A stretch of 64,000 nt of DNA from an uncultured Clostridia bacterium (GCA_934120395.1 CAKOTZ010000003.1:96295-160294), one strand, 5' to 3'; positions 46,429-56,102 are shown, counted from the first letter of the stretch. Program-made: numbers and translations. The notes: generated from the sequence alone by a model not told the origin.

Positions 46429-47568
46429 ATGCGTATAGATTCAGTATTAAAAAAAGAAGGAATTGAAGATATAAGACCAATTGATACACTTAGCATAAAT
46501 AAAATAGCAAGTAGCATTGCAAAAAAATTAAGCAATAGTTTCTCTGAACATAATTTAGATGAAAGTGACCTATTCATATCAATATCTCGTCTAAAAATGT
46601 ATTATGCAAAAATGCCACAGGACTTATCAGGAGCGAAATACTTTTCAAGAAATCAGGCAATATATTTCAATGAAGAATTAGAAGAAAATCAATTAGAAGA
46701 ATTTGCAATTCACGAATGTATACACTATTTACAAGAAATAAAAGATGAAAAGGATAGCTTGGTACGCCTAGGTTTGTGTGATTTAAAAAATGATGGTGAA
46801 AAAAGCATAGCCATTAATGAAGCAGCGGTTCAATTAATGACGTCAGAAGCAATTGGAGCAGAAGAAGATAAAGTAAAATATTATGATATATTTTTAGCAA
46901 CAAAGAGTCCAAATTATTATCCTTTAGAATGCGTATTGCTAAGTGAAATGGCATATTTTACAGGAACATATGCATTATATCACAGCACCTTATACAGTGA
47001 TGATGTATTTAAAAATACATTTTGTGGGAAATATGGTGTAAGAGCATACAAATATGTAGAAAAGAATATAGCTACAATTTTAGATTTAGAAAATCTTTTA
47101 AATACTGAAGCTGTTATGTTGCAATATACGGATAGTGAGAGAAAAGCAAAAAAGATAAATCAATTCTCAGAAGAATGTAAAGTAAAAATAGCTAATATTT
47201 TTATGAAAACGCAAAACTATATAATGGAAAATTGTTTTAAATATGACTTTGAACAGGTTAGAAAACTAGAAGACTTGCAAAACTTTAAAGAAAAGCTATA
47301 TGGATTTAAAAATATTATCGGATATACAGCCGATTACCAAGAATATAATGATTTTTACATTAATATGATGAACGAAATTGAAATAAAGAAAGAATATATA
47401 GAAAACTATGGAGAAATTCAAGAAAACAACTGGAAATCAGCTAGACAGGATTTAGTAGATACACAAAAGAAAGAGTTTTCATTTATTAGAAGAATTTTGA
47501 ATAAGCTAGGAATATTAGTAGGATTAAACAAAAAAGAGCAAGAGTATAATAAAAATAATATAAAATAA
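46429..47568 (+). CDS. Putative zinc metallopeptidase of unknown family
   Basis: 379 residues, no signal peptide or membrane segment. AIHECIHYLQEI contains an HExxH zinc-binding motif, and about 45 residues later INEAAVQLMTSEAIGAE could supply a third ligand (gluzincin-like NE-x-A). The C-terminal half is helical and charged. Family not recognised. AGAGGAG precedes the ATG. It lies between the toxin-antitoxin locus and the surface peptidase cluster, with its own terminator, so no operon partner is seen. Confidence 0.6.
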   Translation: MRIDSVLKKEGIEDIRPIDTLSINKIASSIAKKLSNSFSEHNLDESDLFISISRLKMYYAKMPQDLSGAKYFSRNQAIYFNEELEENQLEEFAIHECIHYLQEIKDEKDSLVRLGLCDLKNDGEKSIAINEAAVQLMTSEAIGAEEDKVKYYDIFLATKSPNYYPLECVLLSEMAYFTGTYALYHSTLYSDDVFKNTFCGKYGVRAYKYVEKNIATILDLENLLNTEAVMLQYTDSERKAKKINQFSEECKVKIANIFMKTQNYIMENCFKYDFEQVRKLEDLQNFKEKLYGFKNIIGYTADYQEYNDFYINMMNEIEIKKEYIENYGEIQENNWKSARQDLVDTQKKEFSFIRRILNKLGILVGLNKKEQEYNKNNIK

Positions 47569-47594
47569 AAATTGAGAATTTCAGAAAAATTAAC

Positions 47595-47636
47595 AAAAAC
47601 GAACATAGAAGTTTAAACTTTTATGTTCGTTTTTTG
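47595..47636 (+). terminator. Terminator after the HExxH protein gene
   Basis: A 20-bp near-perfect stem beginning AAAAACGAACATAGAA with a T tail. Confidence 0.88.
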
Positions 47637-47794
47637 TTGCTCAATGCCACGTCTCCGTAGAAAAATGTAGCATAAAATGTAATTTAATAATAAAAATGAT
47701 AATGAAATGTAATAATCAGTATTAAAAAGTCAAAACCTGCAATTTCCGTAAGTTACATGCTTGAAATAAGTACTAAATGTGGAAAAAATATCAG

Positions 47795-47822
47795 TTGATT
47801 TTTCTTGCAAAATCTTTATAAT
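47795..47822 (+). promoter_or_regulatory. Promoter of the cohesin-dockerin cluster
   Basis: TTGATT, 16 bases, TATAAT, about 40 bases before the first cluster gene. The 150 bases upstream hold no feature I can name. Confidence 0.55.
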
Positions 47823-47863
47823 TTTGAGTAGAAAAAGGTTAATAAAAAACAGTGAGGTGAGAA

Positions 47864-48448
47864 ATGAAAGCGAAATACAAAAAAATAGCATGTTTTATCT
47901 TGATGATAATTATGGTTTTAATAGCTAGCATAAACAGTGTACAAGCATCAGATTTTAGTATGAAACTAATTGGAGACAAAAATAAAATAAAGGCGGGAGA
48001 ACAACTTACAGTAAAGGTAAGCTTAGACAATGTAGGAAGCATAACAAATGGCATTAATGTGTTTTTAGCAACAATTGTTTACGATAAGAATGTATTTGAG
48101 CCATTAAAAGAGGAAGACATTACAACATTAAATAGTTGGTCAGGTATGATGTACAACGAAGATAACGGAAAAATAATAGTTGAAAATCATAGTTTTACTG
48201 AAGAAGAGAAAGACATAATAGAACTTAAACTAACAGCAAAAACAGAAATTAGCGAAAAAGAGGCAAATATAAGTATTAAAGGGGCTGAAAGCTCTATGGG
48301 AGTGACAGCAATGAAAGCAGACGATGCCTCACTTACAATTAAAATACAAAAAGATAACATAATGATTATTGTAATTGTAGTAGTTGCAGTTGCAATAGTA
48401 GCGGGAATAATTATTTATTTTATTAAAAAAAAGAAAGGAGCAAAATAA
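47864..48448 (+). CDS. Membrane-anchored cohesin-domain protein
   Basis: 194 residues. Signal peptide to about QA-S (residue 29), one cohesin-type domain (FSMKLIGDKNKIKAGEQLTV, FLATIVYDKNVFEPL, then a SINIKGAESSMG-like end), and a C-terminal membrane segment followed by KKKKGAK. This layout displays one cohesin on the outer membrane face, where a dockerin protein can bind. The next gene begins one base after its stop. Dockerin genes directly downstream supply likely partners. The domain is assigned from strand pattern and context. Confidence 0.75.
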   Translation: MKAKYKKIACFILMIIMVLIASINSVQASDFSMKLIGDKNKIKAGEQLTVKVSLDNVGSITNGINVFLATIVYDKNVFEPLKEEDITTLNSWSGMMYNEDNGKIIVENHSFTEEEKDIIELKLTAKTEISEKEANISIKGAESSMGVTAMKADDASLTIKIQKDNIMIIVIVVVAVAIVAGIIIYFIKKKKGAK

Positions 48449-48449
48449 C

Positions 48450-51400
48450 ATGACAGAAAAAAGAAGAAGCGGACAGAAAAAGTTATTATTAGGTGGATTA
48501 GTACTTGGAATGTTAGTAACAGGACAAAGCTTTGCAGCTGATACAAGTATAGCAAGAAGCACTGCAAATTCAAATGAATTGCAAACAGTAAATTCACTAT
48601 TAGCAGATAAAACATTAAGAGCATCAAGTAGCTATGATGGAAGAATCTACAGATATATTCCAAACAAAACAGTAGGAAGCACAAATGAAGGTTGGGCAAT
48701 TTCCGCAACACGTTTATTAGAATTTCAGGGAATATATAGCGATGACTATTCAGAAAGACATATGGATTATGCAACTGCAGCAAATTCTACGACAGAGGGA
48801 ACACCAGATGCATATGCACGTAATCTAGGTGGTGGAGGAAATTCACAAGTAGCACTTGGATATTATACAAGTGGAAAAGGTCCAATTGCAGAAGGGGATA
48901 TGGCTTGGCAAGATAGTTTAAATCAAGTTAGTTTATCTGCAATACAAGATAAAAAAACATTGAAAAGAATAACTGATTATACCAAATTTACATCTATTTA
49001 TAAATATAGAGAAAACAACATTACTTATGCATGGGATAGAAATTATTCATTCTATACAGGTGGTCAAGTTGAGCAAAATAGAGATGCAATAAAAGAACAT
49101 ATTTTGAAATATGGTGCAGTTATATCTAGAATATATCGTGCAGACCAATATTTCCAATATAATTATATTTCAGCAAAACAAGGAGCAACTACTAAACAAG
49201 AATCTTATAGTGGTAAGTGGCACACTATAGGTGTGGATGGCTATACAAACTATACTGCTGTACCAGGTGGATTATCATACTATTGTACTGAAAAAGATGC
49301 AACACCAAATCATGAAGTAGTTATTATAGGATGGGATGATGATTATACAAACACATATACAGGAGCACCTAAAAGAGGAGCATATATAGCAGTTGATTCT
49401 GATTATTTTTATCGCACATGGTATGCAAATATAGTTGAACATAATTATGGATGGGGAGGTAATTACATAAAATATCAATACAATAACCTTCAAACAACAA
49501 ACACAAACGTATATTACATCTCTTATGATGACTATTTTGTAGAATCAAATGTATATGGAATTGGACAATTAAATATTGATACAACAAGTTATAGTACTAT
49601 ATATCAACATGATCCATTAGGAATGTCAGCAGGAATAAAAGGAACAAACGGTGAACCAACAACTTATGGAGCTAATGTGTTTAAAAGAAATACAACAGTA
49701 GCACAAAAATTAAACGAAGTAAGTGTTGCAAGCCCTATGGAATTAAAATATGAAGTATATGTAAATCCAAAAGATGGAGATTTAACAGAAGATAAATTAA
49801 TAAAAGTTGCAACAACAGACAAATTAACTGCAGGATATCACACTATTAAGCTAACAGATCAAAATATAATGCTAACAGGGGATAAATTTGCAGTAGTAGT
49901 AAAATACATAGCAGATTCAAACATAAATAATGATGACTATCAGGCATCTATAGCTAAGATGGGGGTTGAATCACCTTATGAGGAATATATTGCTCAATCA
50001 GATGATAATACAGGAGTTATAAAAACAAGAGATATTCAATATTTTCAAAGTGCAACTTCTACACCAGGACAAAGCTATATGAGTGATGATATGAAAGAGT
50101 GGACTGATTTATATGAAAATTCAAAAACAAGAAATATGAATTTATGTATCAAAGCCTTTGTAAAAGATAACCAAAATTATGTTCCACCAGTTGAAAAAGT
50201 TGAAATAAACAAAAATGAATTAACAATTATCAAAGGAGATGAAGAAACATTAGTTGCTACAGTATCTCCAGACAATGTTGTAGATTCAAAAGTATATTGG
50301 ACAAGTAGTAATAAAAATGTAGCAACAGTTGATAAAGATGGAAAAGTAACAGCAGTTGCAGGTGGAGAAGCAACAATTTATGCAAGATCTTCAAATGCAA
50401 CAGTATTTGCAGAATGTAAAGTAAAGGTAGATGTACCAGTTGAAAACATCGTATTAAATCAAAAAGAAGTAACAATACTTGCAAACGAAACACACATATT
50501 AGCTCCTATAGTAAGTCCAGATGATGCAACAACAAAAGAAGTACAATGGTCAAGTAGTAATACTAATGTTTGCCGTGTAACAGATGATGGTGTATTAATT
50601 GGATTAAAACAAGGTAGAGCTATTATTACAGCATTAATTAAAGATGCTTATGGAACACATACAGCAACATGTAATATAGTAATTCCAGAGTCATTATTAG
50701 TTGATGTAACTGGTGTAAAATTAAATAAAAAACAAACAATAATTAAAAAAGGAAATAGAGAAACATTAGAAGCTACAGTATTACCAGAAGATGCAACAAA
50801 CAAAACGGTAGTATGGACAAGCAGTAATAAATCAGTAGCAACAGTAAATGCAAATGGTAGAGTAACAGCATTAAGTGCTGGAAAAACAACAATTACTGTA
50901 ACTACAGTAAATGGTGGAGAAACAGCAACATGTGAAGTAATAGTAACTGAAGATGCAACAGTACCAGTAGAAGGAGTAACCTTAGATAAAAGTAGTGTAT
51001 CAATGGAAAAAGGTGAATCAACAACACTTACAGCTACAGTTAAGCCAACAAACAGTACAAACAAAAATGCAACATGGTCAAGTAGTAATGAAGATGTGGC
51101 TATGGTAAATAATAGTGGAAAAATAGTTGCAATTGGAGCTGGAAATGCAGTTGTTACTGTAAAAACAGAAGATGGTGCACATACAGCAGAATGTAAAGTA
51201 AGCGTATCTGAGCCAACAGTAAGAGTAACAGGAATTACAATCAATAAAACAGGGCTTGACTTAGAAAAAGACAGTACTTTAAACTTAGTCGCAGAAGTAC
51301 AACCTTACAATGCAACAAATAAAGAAGTAACATGGACAAGTAGTAATCCAGAAGTTGTTACAGTTGACCAATATGGTTTAATAAAAGCAATTAGTGGTGG

Positions 51401-52196
51401 TACATCAATGATTACAGTAAAAACAAAAGATGGAAACTTTGAAAAAACATGTATGGTAACAGTACCAACAAAAGTTGCTGTAACAGGAATTAGTTTAGAT
51501 AAAGAAACATTAACAATGAAAACAAGTAGAGCAGTAGAATTAAAAGCAAATATAGAACCAGTAGAAGCAACAAATAAAAATATAATTTGGACATCAGATA
51601 ATGAAGAAGTAGCCGTTGTTACTGATGGAGTAGTAGTTTCATTAAAAGCTGGAAGTGCAAAAATTACTGCACAAACAGAAGATGGTGGATTTACAGCAAC
51701 ATGTGAAGTAACAGTAGAAGAGCAAAATTCTGATATAACATTATCAAGTTCTAACTATTTAATTAGTGATGGAGAAGATGGAAAAACTATATATGGAATA
51801 ACTGCTCCAACAACAGTAGAAAATTTCTTGAAAAATATTCTTGTAGATGAAAAAACAACTGCTAAAATTGTTGATAAAGAAGGAACAGAAGTTTCAAACG
51901 ATAGATATGTTGGAACAGGAATGAAATTAGAATTATCTAAAGAAATAGAAGTTACTGAAGAAAATCAAGAAGAAAGTACTCCAACTAAAAAAACTGTAAC
52001 AGAAGAATACTTGCTTCTTGTAACAGGAGATATTGATGGAGATGGAGAAATGAACTCAAATGATGTAGCTGTTGCAATTAATTACTTTATTGGAAAAACT
52101 GAAATTGACAAAAGATATTTCCCAGCAATAGATTATGATGGAGATGGCGAGATTACAGCTGCAGATATAATAACATTACAATTAAAATTAGTATAA
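48450..52196 (+). CDS. Large secreted papain-fold pseudo-peptidase with six Ig-like (Big_2) domains and a dockerin
   Basis: 1,248 residues. Signal peptide to about residue 30, then a C1-type peptidase domain (about 60-330) and a beta-rich domain. At the Cys position the sequence is NEGWAIS: Gly81 replaces the nucleophile. His288 (NHEVVIIGWDD) is kept, but the Asn is Asp316. So it is probably inactive as a peptidase. Six Big_2 repeats follow from about 575 to 1085 (each with ATNK..WTSSN..VATV and a GxAxIT pattern), then an X-module-like domain and a dockerin (TGDIDGDGEMNSNDVAV and DYDGDGEITAADI). It likely spans or binds surfaces as a structural part of a cohesin-based complex. Confidence 0.85.
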   Translation: MTEKRRSGQKKLLLGGLVLGMLVTGQSFAADTSIARSTANSNELQTVNSLLADKTLRASSSYDGRIYRYIPNKTVGSTNEGWAISATRLLEFQGIYSDDYSERHMDYATAANSTTEGTPDAYARNLGGGGNSQVALGYYTSGKGPIAEGDMAWQDSLNQVSLSAIQDKKTLKRITDYTKFTSIYKYRENNITYAWDRNYSFYTGGQVEQNRDAIKEHILKYGAVISRIYRADQYFQYNYISAKQGATTKQESYSGKWHTIGVDGYTNYTAVPGGLSYYCTEKDATPNHEVVIIGWDDDYTNTYTGAPKRGAYIAVDSDYFYRTWYANIVEHNYGWGGNYIKYQYNNLQTTNTNVYYISYDDYFVESNVYGIGQLNIDTTSYSTIYQHDPLGMSAGIKGTNGEPTTYGANVFKRNTTVAQKLNEVSVASPMELKYEVYVNPKDGDLTEDKLIKVATTDKLTAGYHTIKLTDQNIMLTGDKFAVVVKYIADSNINNDDYQASIAKMGVESPYEEYIAQSDDNTGVIKTRDIQYFQSATSTPGQSYMSDDMKEWTDLYENSKTRNMNLCIKAFVKDNQNYVPPVEKVEINKNELTIIKGDEETLVATVSPDNVVDSKVYWTSSNKNVATVDKDGKVTAVAGGEATIYARSSNATVFAECKVKVDVPVENIVLNQKEVTILANETHILAPIVSPDDATTKEVQWSSSNTNVCRVTDDGVLIGLKQGRAIITALIKDAYGTHTATCNIVIPESLLVDVTGVKLNKKQTIIKKGNRETLEATVLPEDATNKTVVWTSSNKSVATVNANGRVTALSAGKTTITVTTVNGGETATCEVIVTEDATVPVEGVTLDKSSVSMEKGESTTLTATVKPTNSTNKNATWSSSNEDVAMVNNSGKIVAIGAGNAVVTVKTEDGAHTAECKVSVSEPTVRVTGITINKTGLDLEKDSTLNLVAEVQPYNATNKEVTWTSSNPEVVTVDQYGLIKAISGGTSMITVKTKDGNFEKTCMVTVPTKVAVTGISLDKETLTMKTSRAVELKANIEPVEATNKNIIWTSDNEEVAVVTDGVVVSLKAGSAKITAQTEDGGFTATCEVTVEEQNSDITLSSSNYLISDGEDGKTIYGITAPTTVENFLKNILVDEKTTAKIVDKEGTEVSNDRYVGTGMKLELSKEIEVTEENQEESTPTKKTVTEEYLLLVTGDIDGDGEMNSNDVAVAINYFIGKTEIDKRYFPAIDYDGDGEITAADIITLQLKLV

Positions 52197-52209
52197 GGGA
52201 GGAATATAC

Positions 52210-53103
52210 ATGAAAAAAATTGGAGTTAGTTTTTTAGCAGTTATTGGTTTCATACTAATGTTAGCATTGCCAGTACATGCTGAAGGATACACAGTAGATT
52301 TAAAGTCAGATAAGGAAACAGTAACGGCTGGTTCACAATTTACTGTAGGTGTAGAATTAAATCATGTAAATATTGGTTCAAATGATTCAATTATGACATT
52401 TGACGGAATATTAGAATACGATAATAATATTTTGGAAACTGTAAGTAGTGATAGCATTGTTGGAAGTAATGGATTTAGCATAAATTATGGCGAAAGTTCT
52501 AATAATAAAATATTGGCAAATACTATGAGTAAAGGTATAAAGTCAGATATAGAGGTTGCAAAGATTACATTTAAAGTTAAAACAGATGCAACTTTAGGAA
52601 AAACTACTATTAAAATTAAAAATGCACATATGGGTGTAGTAGATGATACAAATAGGGGAAGAAATATATCAAACAATGGAAATGAAATTATAATTAGTGT
52701 AAAAAATATAACATCAGATAAATACAAAATTGGTGATGATGAAATAACAGGTGTATTATCAGGAACAAACGTTGCAACTTTAAAAAGTAATCTTAGTACA
52801 GATGCTACTGTAACAGTTGAAGACAAGAATGGAAATGCTATAGATGACAATGCTGTAGTAGGTACTGGATGTGTTGTTAAGGTTAATGGAACAGATTCAT
52901 ATACTGTAATTGTAAGAGGGGATCTAAGTGGTGAAGGAGTAATAAACATTCATGACCTTGGATTGATTAAAAGATATTTAATTGAAAAAATTACATTAGA
53001 AGGTGCGTATTTAAAGGCTGCAGATGTTAATGCGGATGGTACAGTAGATAGTTTAGATATAATAGAAATAATATTACATATTATTGAATTAAAAGTTTTA
53101 TAA
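52210..53103 (+). CDS. Secreted adaptor with a cohesin and a dockerin
   Basis: 297 residues. Signal peptide ending HA-E (about residue 24), a cohesin domain (YTVDLKSDKETVTAGSQFTV, FDGILEYDNNILETV, then TLGKTTIKIKNAHMG), an X-module-like domain, and a C-terminal dockerin (GDLSGEGVINIHDLGLIKRY and ADVNADGTVDSLDIIE). One module binds a scaffold and the other recruits an enzyme, as in adaptor scaffoldins. It starts 13 bases after the preceding gene. Confidence 0.82.
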   Translation: MKKIGVSFLAVIGFILMLALPVHAEGYTVDLKSDKETVTAGSQFTVGVELNHVNIGSNDSIMTFDGILEYDNNILETVSSDSIVGSNGFSINYGESSNNKILANTMSKGIKSDIEVAKITFKVKTDATLGKTTIKIKNAHMGVVDDTNRGRNISNNGNEIIISVKNITSDKYKIGDDEITGVLSGTNVATLKSNLSTDATVTVEDKNGNAIDDNAVVGTGCVVKVNGTDSYTVIVRGDLSGEGVINIHDLGLIKRYLIEKITLEGAYLKAADVNADGTVDSLDIIEIILHIIELKVL

Positions 53104-53109
53104 AAAATA

Positions 53110-53140
53110 GTTCACTATGCAAATTACTTGCATAGTGAAC
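53110..53140 (+). other. Perfect 13-bp hairpin between adaptor and peptidase genes
   Basis: GTTCACTATGCAA and its exact complement with loop ATTAC, not followed by a T tract. It may be an RNA processing or stability element within the operon. Confidence 0.6.
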
Positions 53141-53170
53141 TTACTAGTAAAAAAGTAAGGAGTTTCAACA

Positions 53171-55138
53171 ATGCAAAAAATAACGAAACATGGTTTACTT
53201 GCTATCTTACTAATTACTTGTTTATTTATTTGTAATAAGGTTTATGCTACAGAAATAGAAGAAATAACAAAGAATGAAATTCCAATTGAAACACAAGATG
53301 ATAGATTGCAGTTAGAAAGTTCTATCCTATCTGACAAAAGACTAATGACTGCATCAAGTTATGATTTAAGAAATGACATAACAGTTAGAGTAAAAAATCA
53401 AAAAACAACGAAGGCATGTTGGACCTTTTCATTGTTAAGTGTGCTAGAATCAAATTTAGCAATAACCAAAAAGCAATACTATGATTTTTCGGAAAGACAT
53501 ATGGAATATTCAACATCTAAAACCTTTGCTGATGGAATTAATCCATTAGGATATAATAGAGAAGTAAATGATGGAGCAAATCCTATAGTTGGTCTTTCAT
53601 ATATGACAAGAGGAAGTGGTCCTGTATTAGAAAATGAAATGCCATTTTCAGAGAATACAAGTAAAATTAATCTATCTGAAATAGCAGGAAAAAAAGCTAC
53701 GAAAAAAATTGAAGAGTATGTAACTTTTAAAAAAATTTTAAAAGTAAAAAAATCAAACGGGACTATAGAATATAAATCTGGAAGTGTAAATAGCGCATTT
53801 TCATACACACAAAAGGAAGTAACTTTAAATAGAAATAAAATGAAGGAACATATTATGAAATATGGAGGATTGACTACAATGGTAGTAGCTGGTAGTACGT
53901 ATGATCAATATTATAATTATAATTTGACAGAACCAGCATATTATTGCGATAATCCGTCTGTAGAACTTAATCATCAAGTTACAATAATTGGATGGGATGA
54001 TAATTATCCTGTTACTAATTTTAATGCAGAACATAGACCAAATAATCCAGGAGCATATTTAGTGTTAAACTCATATGGAACAGGTGGTAAATTCAAAGAT
54101 GGTTGTTTTTATATTTCATATGAGGATTGTAATGTCGAAAACGAAGCAGTTGGAATTACAAAAGTTGGAGATGTTGATTATGATAATATATATCAGTATG
54201 ACCCGTTAGGACCAAGTACATCAATTCGTCGTGGTTATGATGCTACTTTGTATGGTGCAAACGTATTTAAAAGAAGTAGTAATGAAAAAGAACAAATAAC
54301 AGAAATTAGCGTAGCAAGCTTAGATGACGAACAATGCGAAATATATATTAATCCAGAAGATGGAGAACTTAGCAGTGAAAAATTAAAAAAAGTAAGTAGT
54401 ATGGTTTCGATTAAACCAGGATATACTACAATAAAGCTAGATAAGCCAATCGAGATAAGTGGAGATAAGTTTGCAGTGGCAATAAAATATACTAGTGATT
54501 CAACAGTTCATATAGCGGTGGAATCGCCAAAAGAACTGAAATATTGGGCAAATGCAACAAGCAATGCAGGAGAATCCTATTACGGGACAAGTTTAGATAG
54601 ATGGACAGATTTAAATACGACTAAAGAACTGAAAAATGTAAATTTCTGCATAAAAGCATTTACAACTAAAATTAGTAATGATATAATCGATGACAATACG
54701 AAGGATAATATTGAAATAATAACCAAGGATTACAAATATGACGGTAAAAAAGGTACTGTTTCTAACATTCACACGAAAACAACAGTTGCAGAATTCCTAA
54801 ATAAATTTTATGCAGGTAATACAAGTATTATAAATTTAATGAAAATTTATGATATGTCGAATAATGAAGTTAAATCTACAGACTATATTAAAACTGGAAT
54901 GAAAATGGGAATGAATGGACAAGATGGACAAACAATAAAATTAAGTGTAATGGGAGATATAAGTGGAGATGGACAAGTTGATATTCATGATTTAGGAATG
55001 TTAAAAAGATACCTAATAGGAAAGCTAAATTTGGAGGAGACAAGTCTGTTATCAGCCGATATAGATGAAAGCGGAGAAATTGACAGTGTAGATATGATAT
55101 ATATTATTTTAAATATTATTGAAGAAATAAGTTTATAG
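53171..55138 (+). CDS. Secreted papain-like cysteine peptidase with a dockerin
   Basis: 655 residues. Signal peptide to about residue 26, then a C1-type peptidase with an intact triad: Cys83 (KACWTFS), His268 (NHQVTIIGWDD), Asn300 (YLVLNSYG). After the lectin-like beta domain come an X-module-like segment (KDYKYDGKKGTV) and a dockerin (GDISGDGQVDIHDLGMLKRY and SADIDESGEIDSVDMIY). It is a shorter, active-looking paralogue of the large gene upstream, lacking Ig-like domains. The dockerin should bind one of the cohesins in the cluster, placing peptidase on the cell surface. Confidence 0.88.
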   Translation: MQKITKHGLLAILLITCLFICNKVYATEIEEITKNEIPIETQDDRLQLESSILSDKRLMTASSYDLRNDITVRVKNQKTTKACWTFSLLSVLESNLAITKKQYYDFSERHMEYSTSKTFADGINPLGYNREVNDGANPIVGLSYMTRGSGPVLENEMPFSENTSKINLSEIAGKKATKKIEEYVTFKKILKVKKSNGTIEYKSGSVNSAFSYTQKEVTLNRNKMKEHIMKYGGLTTMVVAGSTYDQYYNYNLTEPAYYCDNPSVELNHQVTIIGWDDNYPVTNFNAEHRPNNPGAYLVLNSYGTGGKFKDGCFYISYEDCNVENEAVGITKVGDVDYDNIYQYDPLGPSTSIRRGYDATLYGANVFKRSSNEKEQITEISVASLDDEQCEIYINPEDGELSSEKLKKVSSMVSIKPGYTTIKLDKPIEISGDKFAVAIKYTSDSTVHIAVESPKELKYWANATSNAGESYYGTSLDRWTDLNTTKELKNVNFCIKAFTTKISNDIIDDNTKDNIEIITKDYKYDGKKGTVSNIHTKTTVAEFLNKFYAGNTSIINLMKIYDMSNNEVKSTDYIKTGMKMGMNGQDGQTIKLSVMGDISGDGQVDIHDLGMLKRYLIGKLNLEETSLLSADIDESGEIDSVDMIYIILNIIEEISL

Positions 55139-55147
55139 GAGGTAAAT

Positions 55148-56038
55148 ATGAAAAAGAAGATAATTGCATTTGCAGTTATGGTTATGACTATAATGATGAG
55201 TGTAAGTTTTATTTATGCTGCTGATGGAGATAGTTGCAAACTTGAATTAAATGTAAGTACAAAAGAATTAAAAGCTGGTGATACAGTAGATGTAACAGTA
55301 AAATTGAAAGATGTAAAAACGGGTGGAACAGGAATATTAGCAGTTGTAGGAACGATAAATTATGATACTAACATATTTGAAACAGTTACGAATGATGATT
55401 GTAAAGGAATGAATAATTGGACGGCAAATGTAAATAGTGCAAATAAAAAAATTACTATACAAGGAAATGAAACTAAGGCTGACAAGGATATATTAACTAT
55501 TAAATTTAAGGTAAAATCATCAGTGACTGCAGGTAGTACAAAAATTTCGTTAGGAAATATTCAGGTGGAGACTGATAATACAATTACAGTTGCAGATGCA
55601 AGTACATCAGATATTAAAATAACAGCAACAACTACTCCTGATCCAACACCAACTCCAACACCAGATCCAGGAAATAAAGATGATAACAACAAGGATGACA
55701 ACAATAACAATAATAATAACGGAAACAATAATAACAATGGTAATGATAATAAAAACGACAATAAAAATGATAACAACAATAACAATGGTAACAACAATAA
55801 TGGCACAGATAATGGAAAAAACAACAATACTGGAATAACAATTAATGGTGGATCAAATAATAATGGAACAACAGGAACAACAAATAATTCAAACAATTCA
55901 AATGGTACAACAACTACATCAGATAAAGCAACAGGAACATTACCAAAAGCAGGTGCAGCAACAATAATCCCTGCAATAATTGTAATTGCTGTAATTGGTG
56001 GAGTAGCATATAATAGATACAGCAAAATGAAATATTAA
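55148..56038 (+). CDS. Cell-wall-anchored cohesin scaffold with an Asn-rich stalk
   Basis: 296 residues. Signal peptide to YA-A (about residue 25), one cohesin domain (CKLELNVSTKELKAGDTVDV, VVGTINYDTNIFETV), a Thr-Pro linker (PDPTPTPTPDPG), an approximately 80-residue stalk made almost wholly of Asn, Asp, Lys and Gly, then LPKAG, a hydrophobic segment and a basic tail. LPKAG is a sortase-type LPxxG variant, so the protein is probably attached to peptidoglycan. It would present a cohesin away from the wall for dockerin proteins of the same operon. Confidence 0.82.
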   Translation: MKKKIIAFAVMVMTIMMSVSFIYAADGDSCKLELNVSTKELKAGDTVDVTVKLKDVKTGGTGILAVVGTINYDTNIFETVTNDDCKGMNNWTANVNSANKKITIQGNETKADKDILTIKFKVKSSVTAGSTKISLGNIQVETDNTITVADASTSDIKITATTTPDPTPTPTPDPGNKDDNNKDDNNNNNNNGNNNNNGNDNKNDNKNDNNNNNGNNNNGTDNGKNNNTGITINGGSNNNGTTGTTNNSNNSNGTTTTSDKATGTLPKAGAATIIPAIIVIAVIGGVAYNRYSKMKY

Positions 56039-56054
56039 TATGTAAATATAATGC

Positions 56055-56083
56055 AAAAAAACGACCTTTGGCCGTTTTTTTGT
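56055..56083 (+). terminator. Terminator of the cohesin-dockerin cluster
   Basis: A-rich, ACGACC-TTTG-GCCGT (one mismatch), then seven T residues. Confidence 0.7.
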
Positions 56084-56102
56084 ACATAAAGAGGAGTAAT
56101 AA

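Noticed and set aside
50648..51244. 198-residue minus-strand reading frame in the Ig-like repeats
   Set aside because: It is a shadow of the repeat coding strand, with low-complexity Val/Thr/Ser content and no ribosome binding site.
55561..56025. Leu-rich minus-strand reading frame opposite the Asn-rich stalk
   Set aside because: It is a compositional mirror of the Asn codons, with no start signal.
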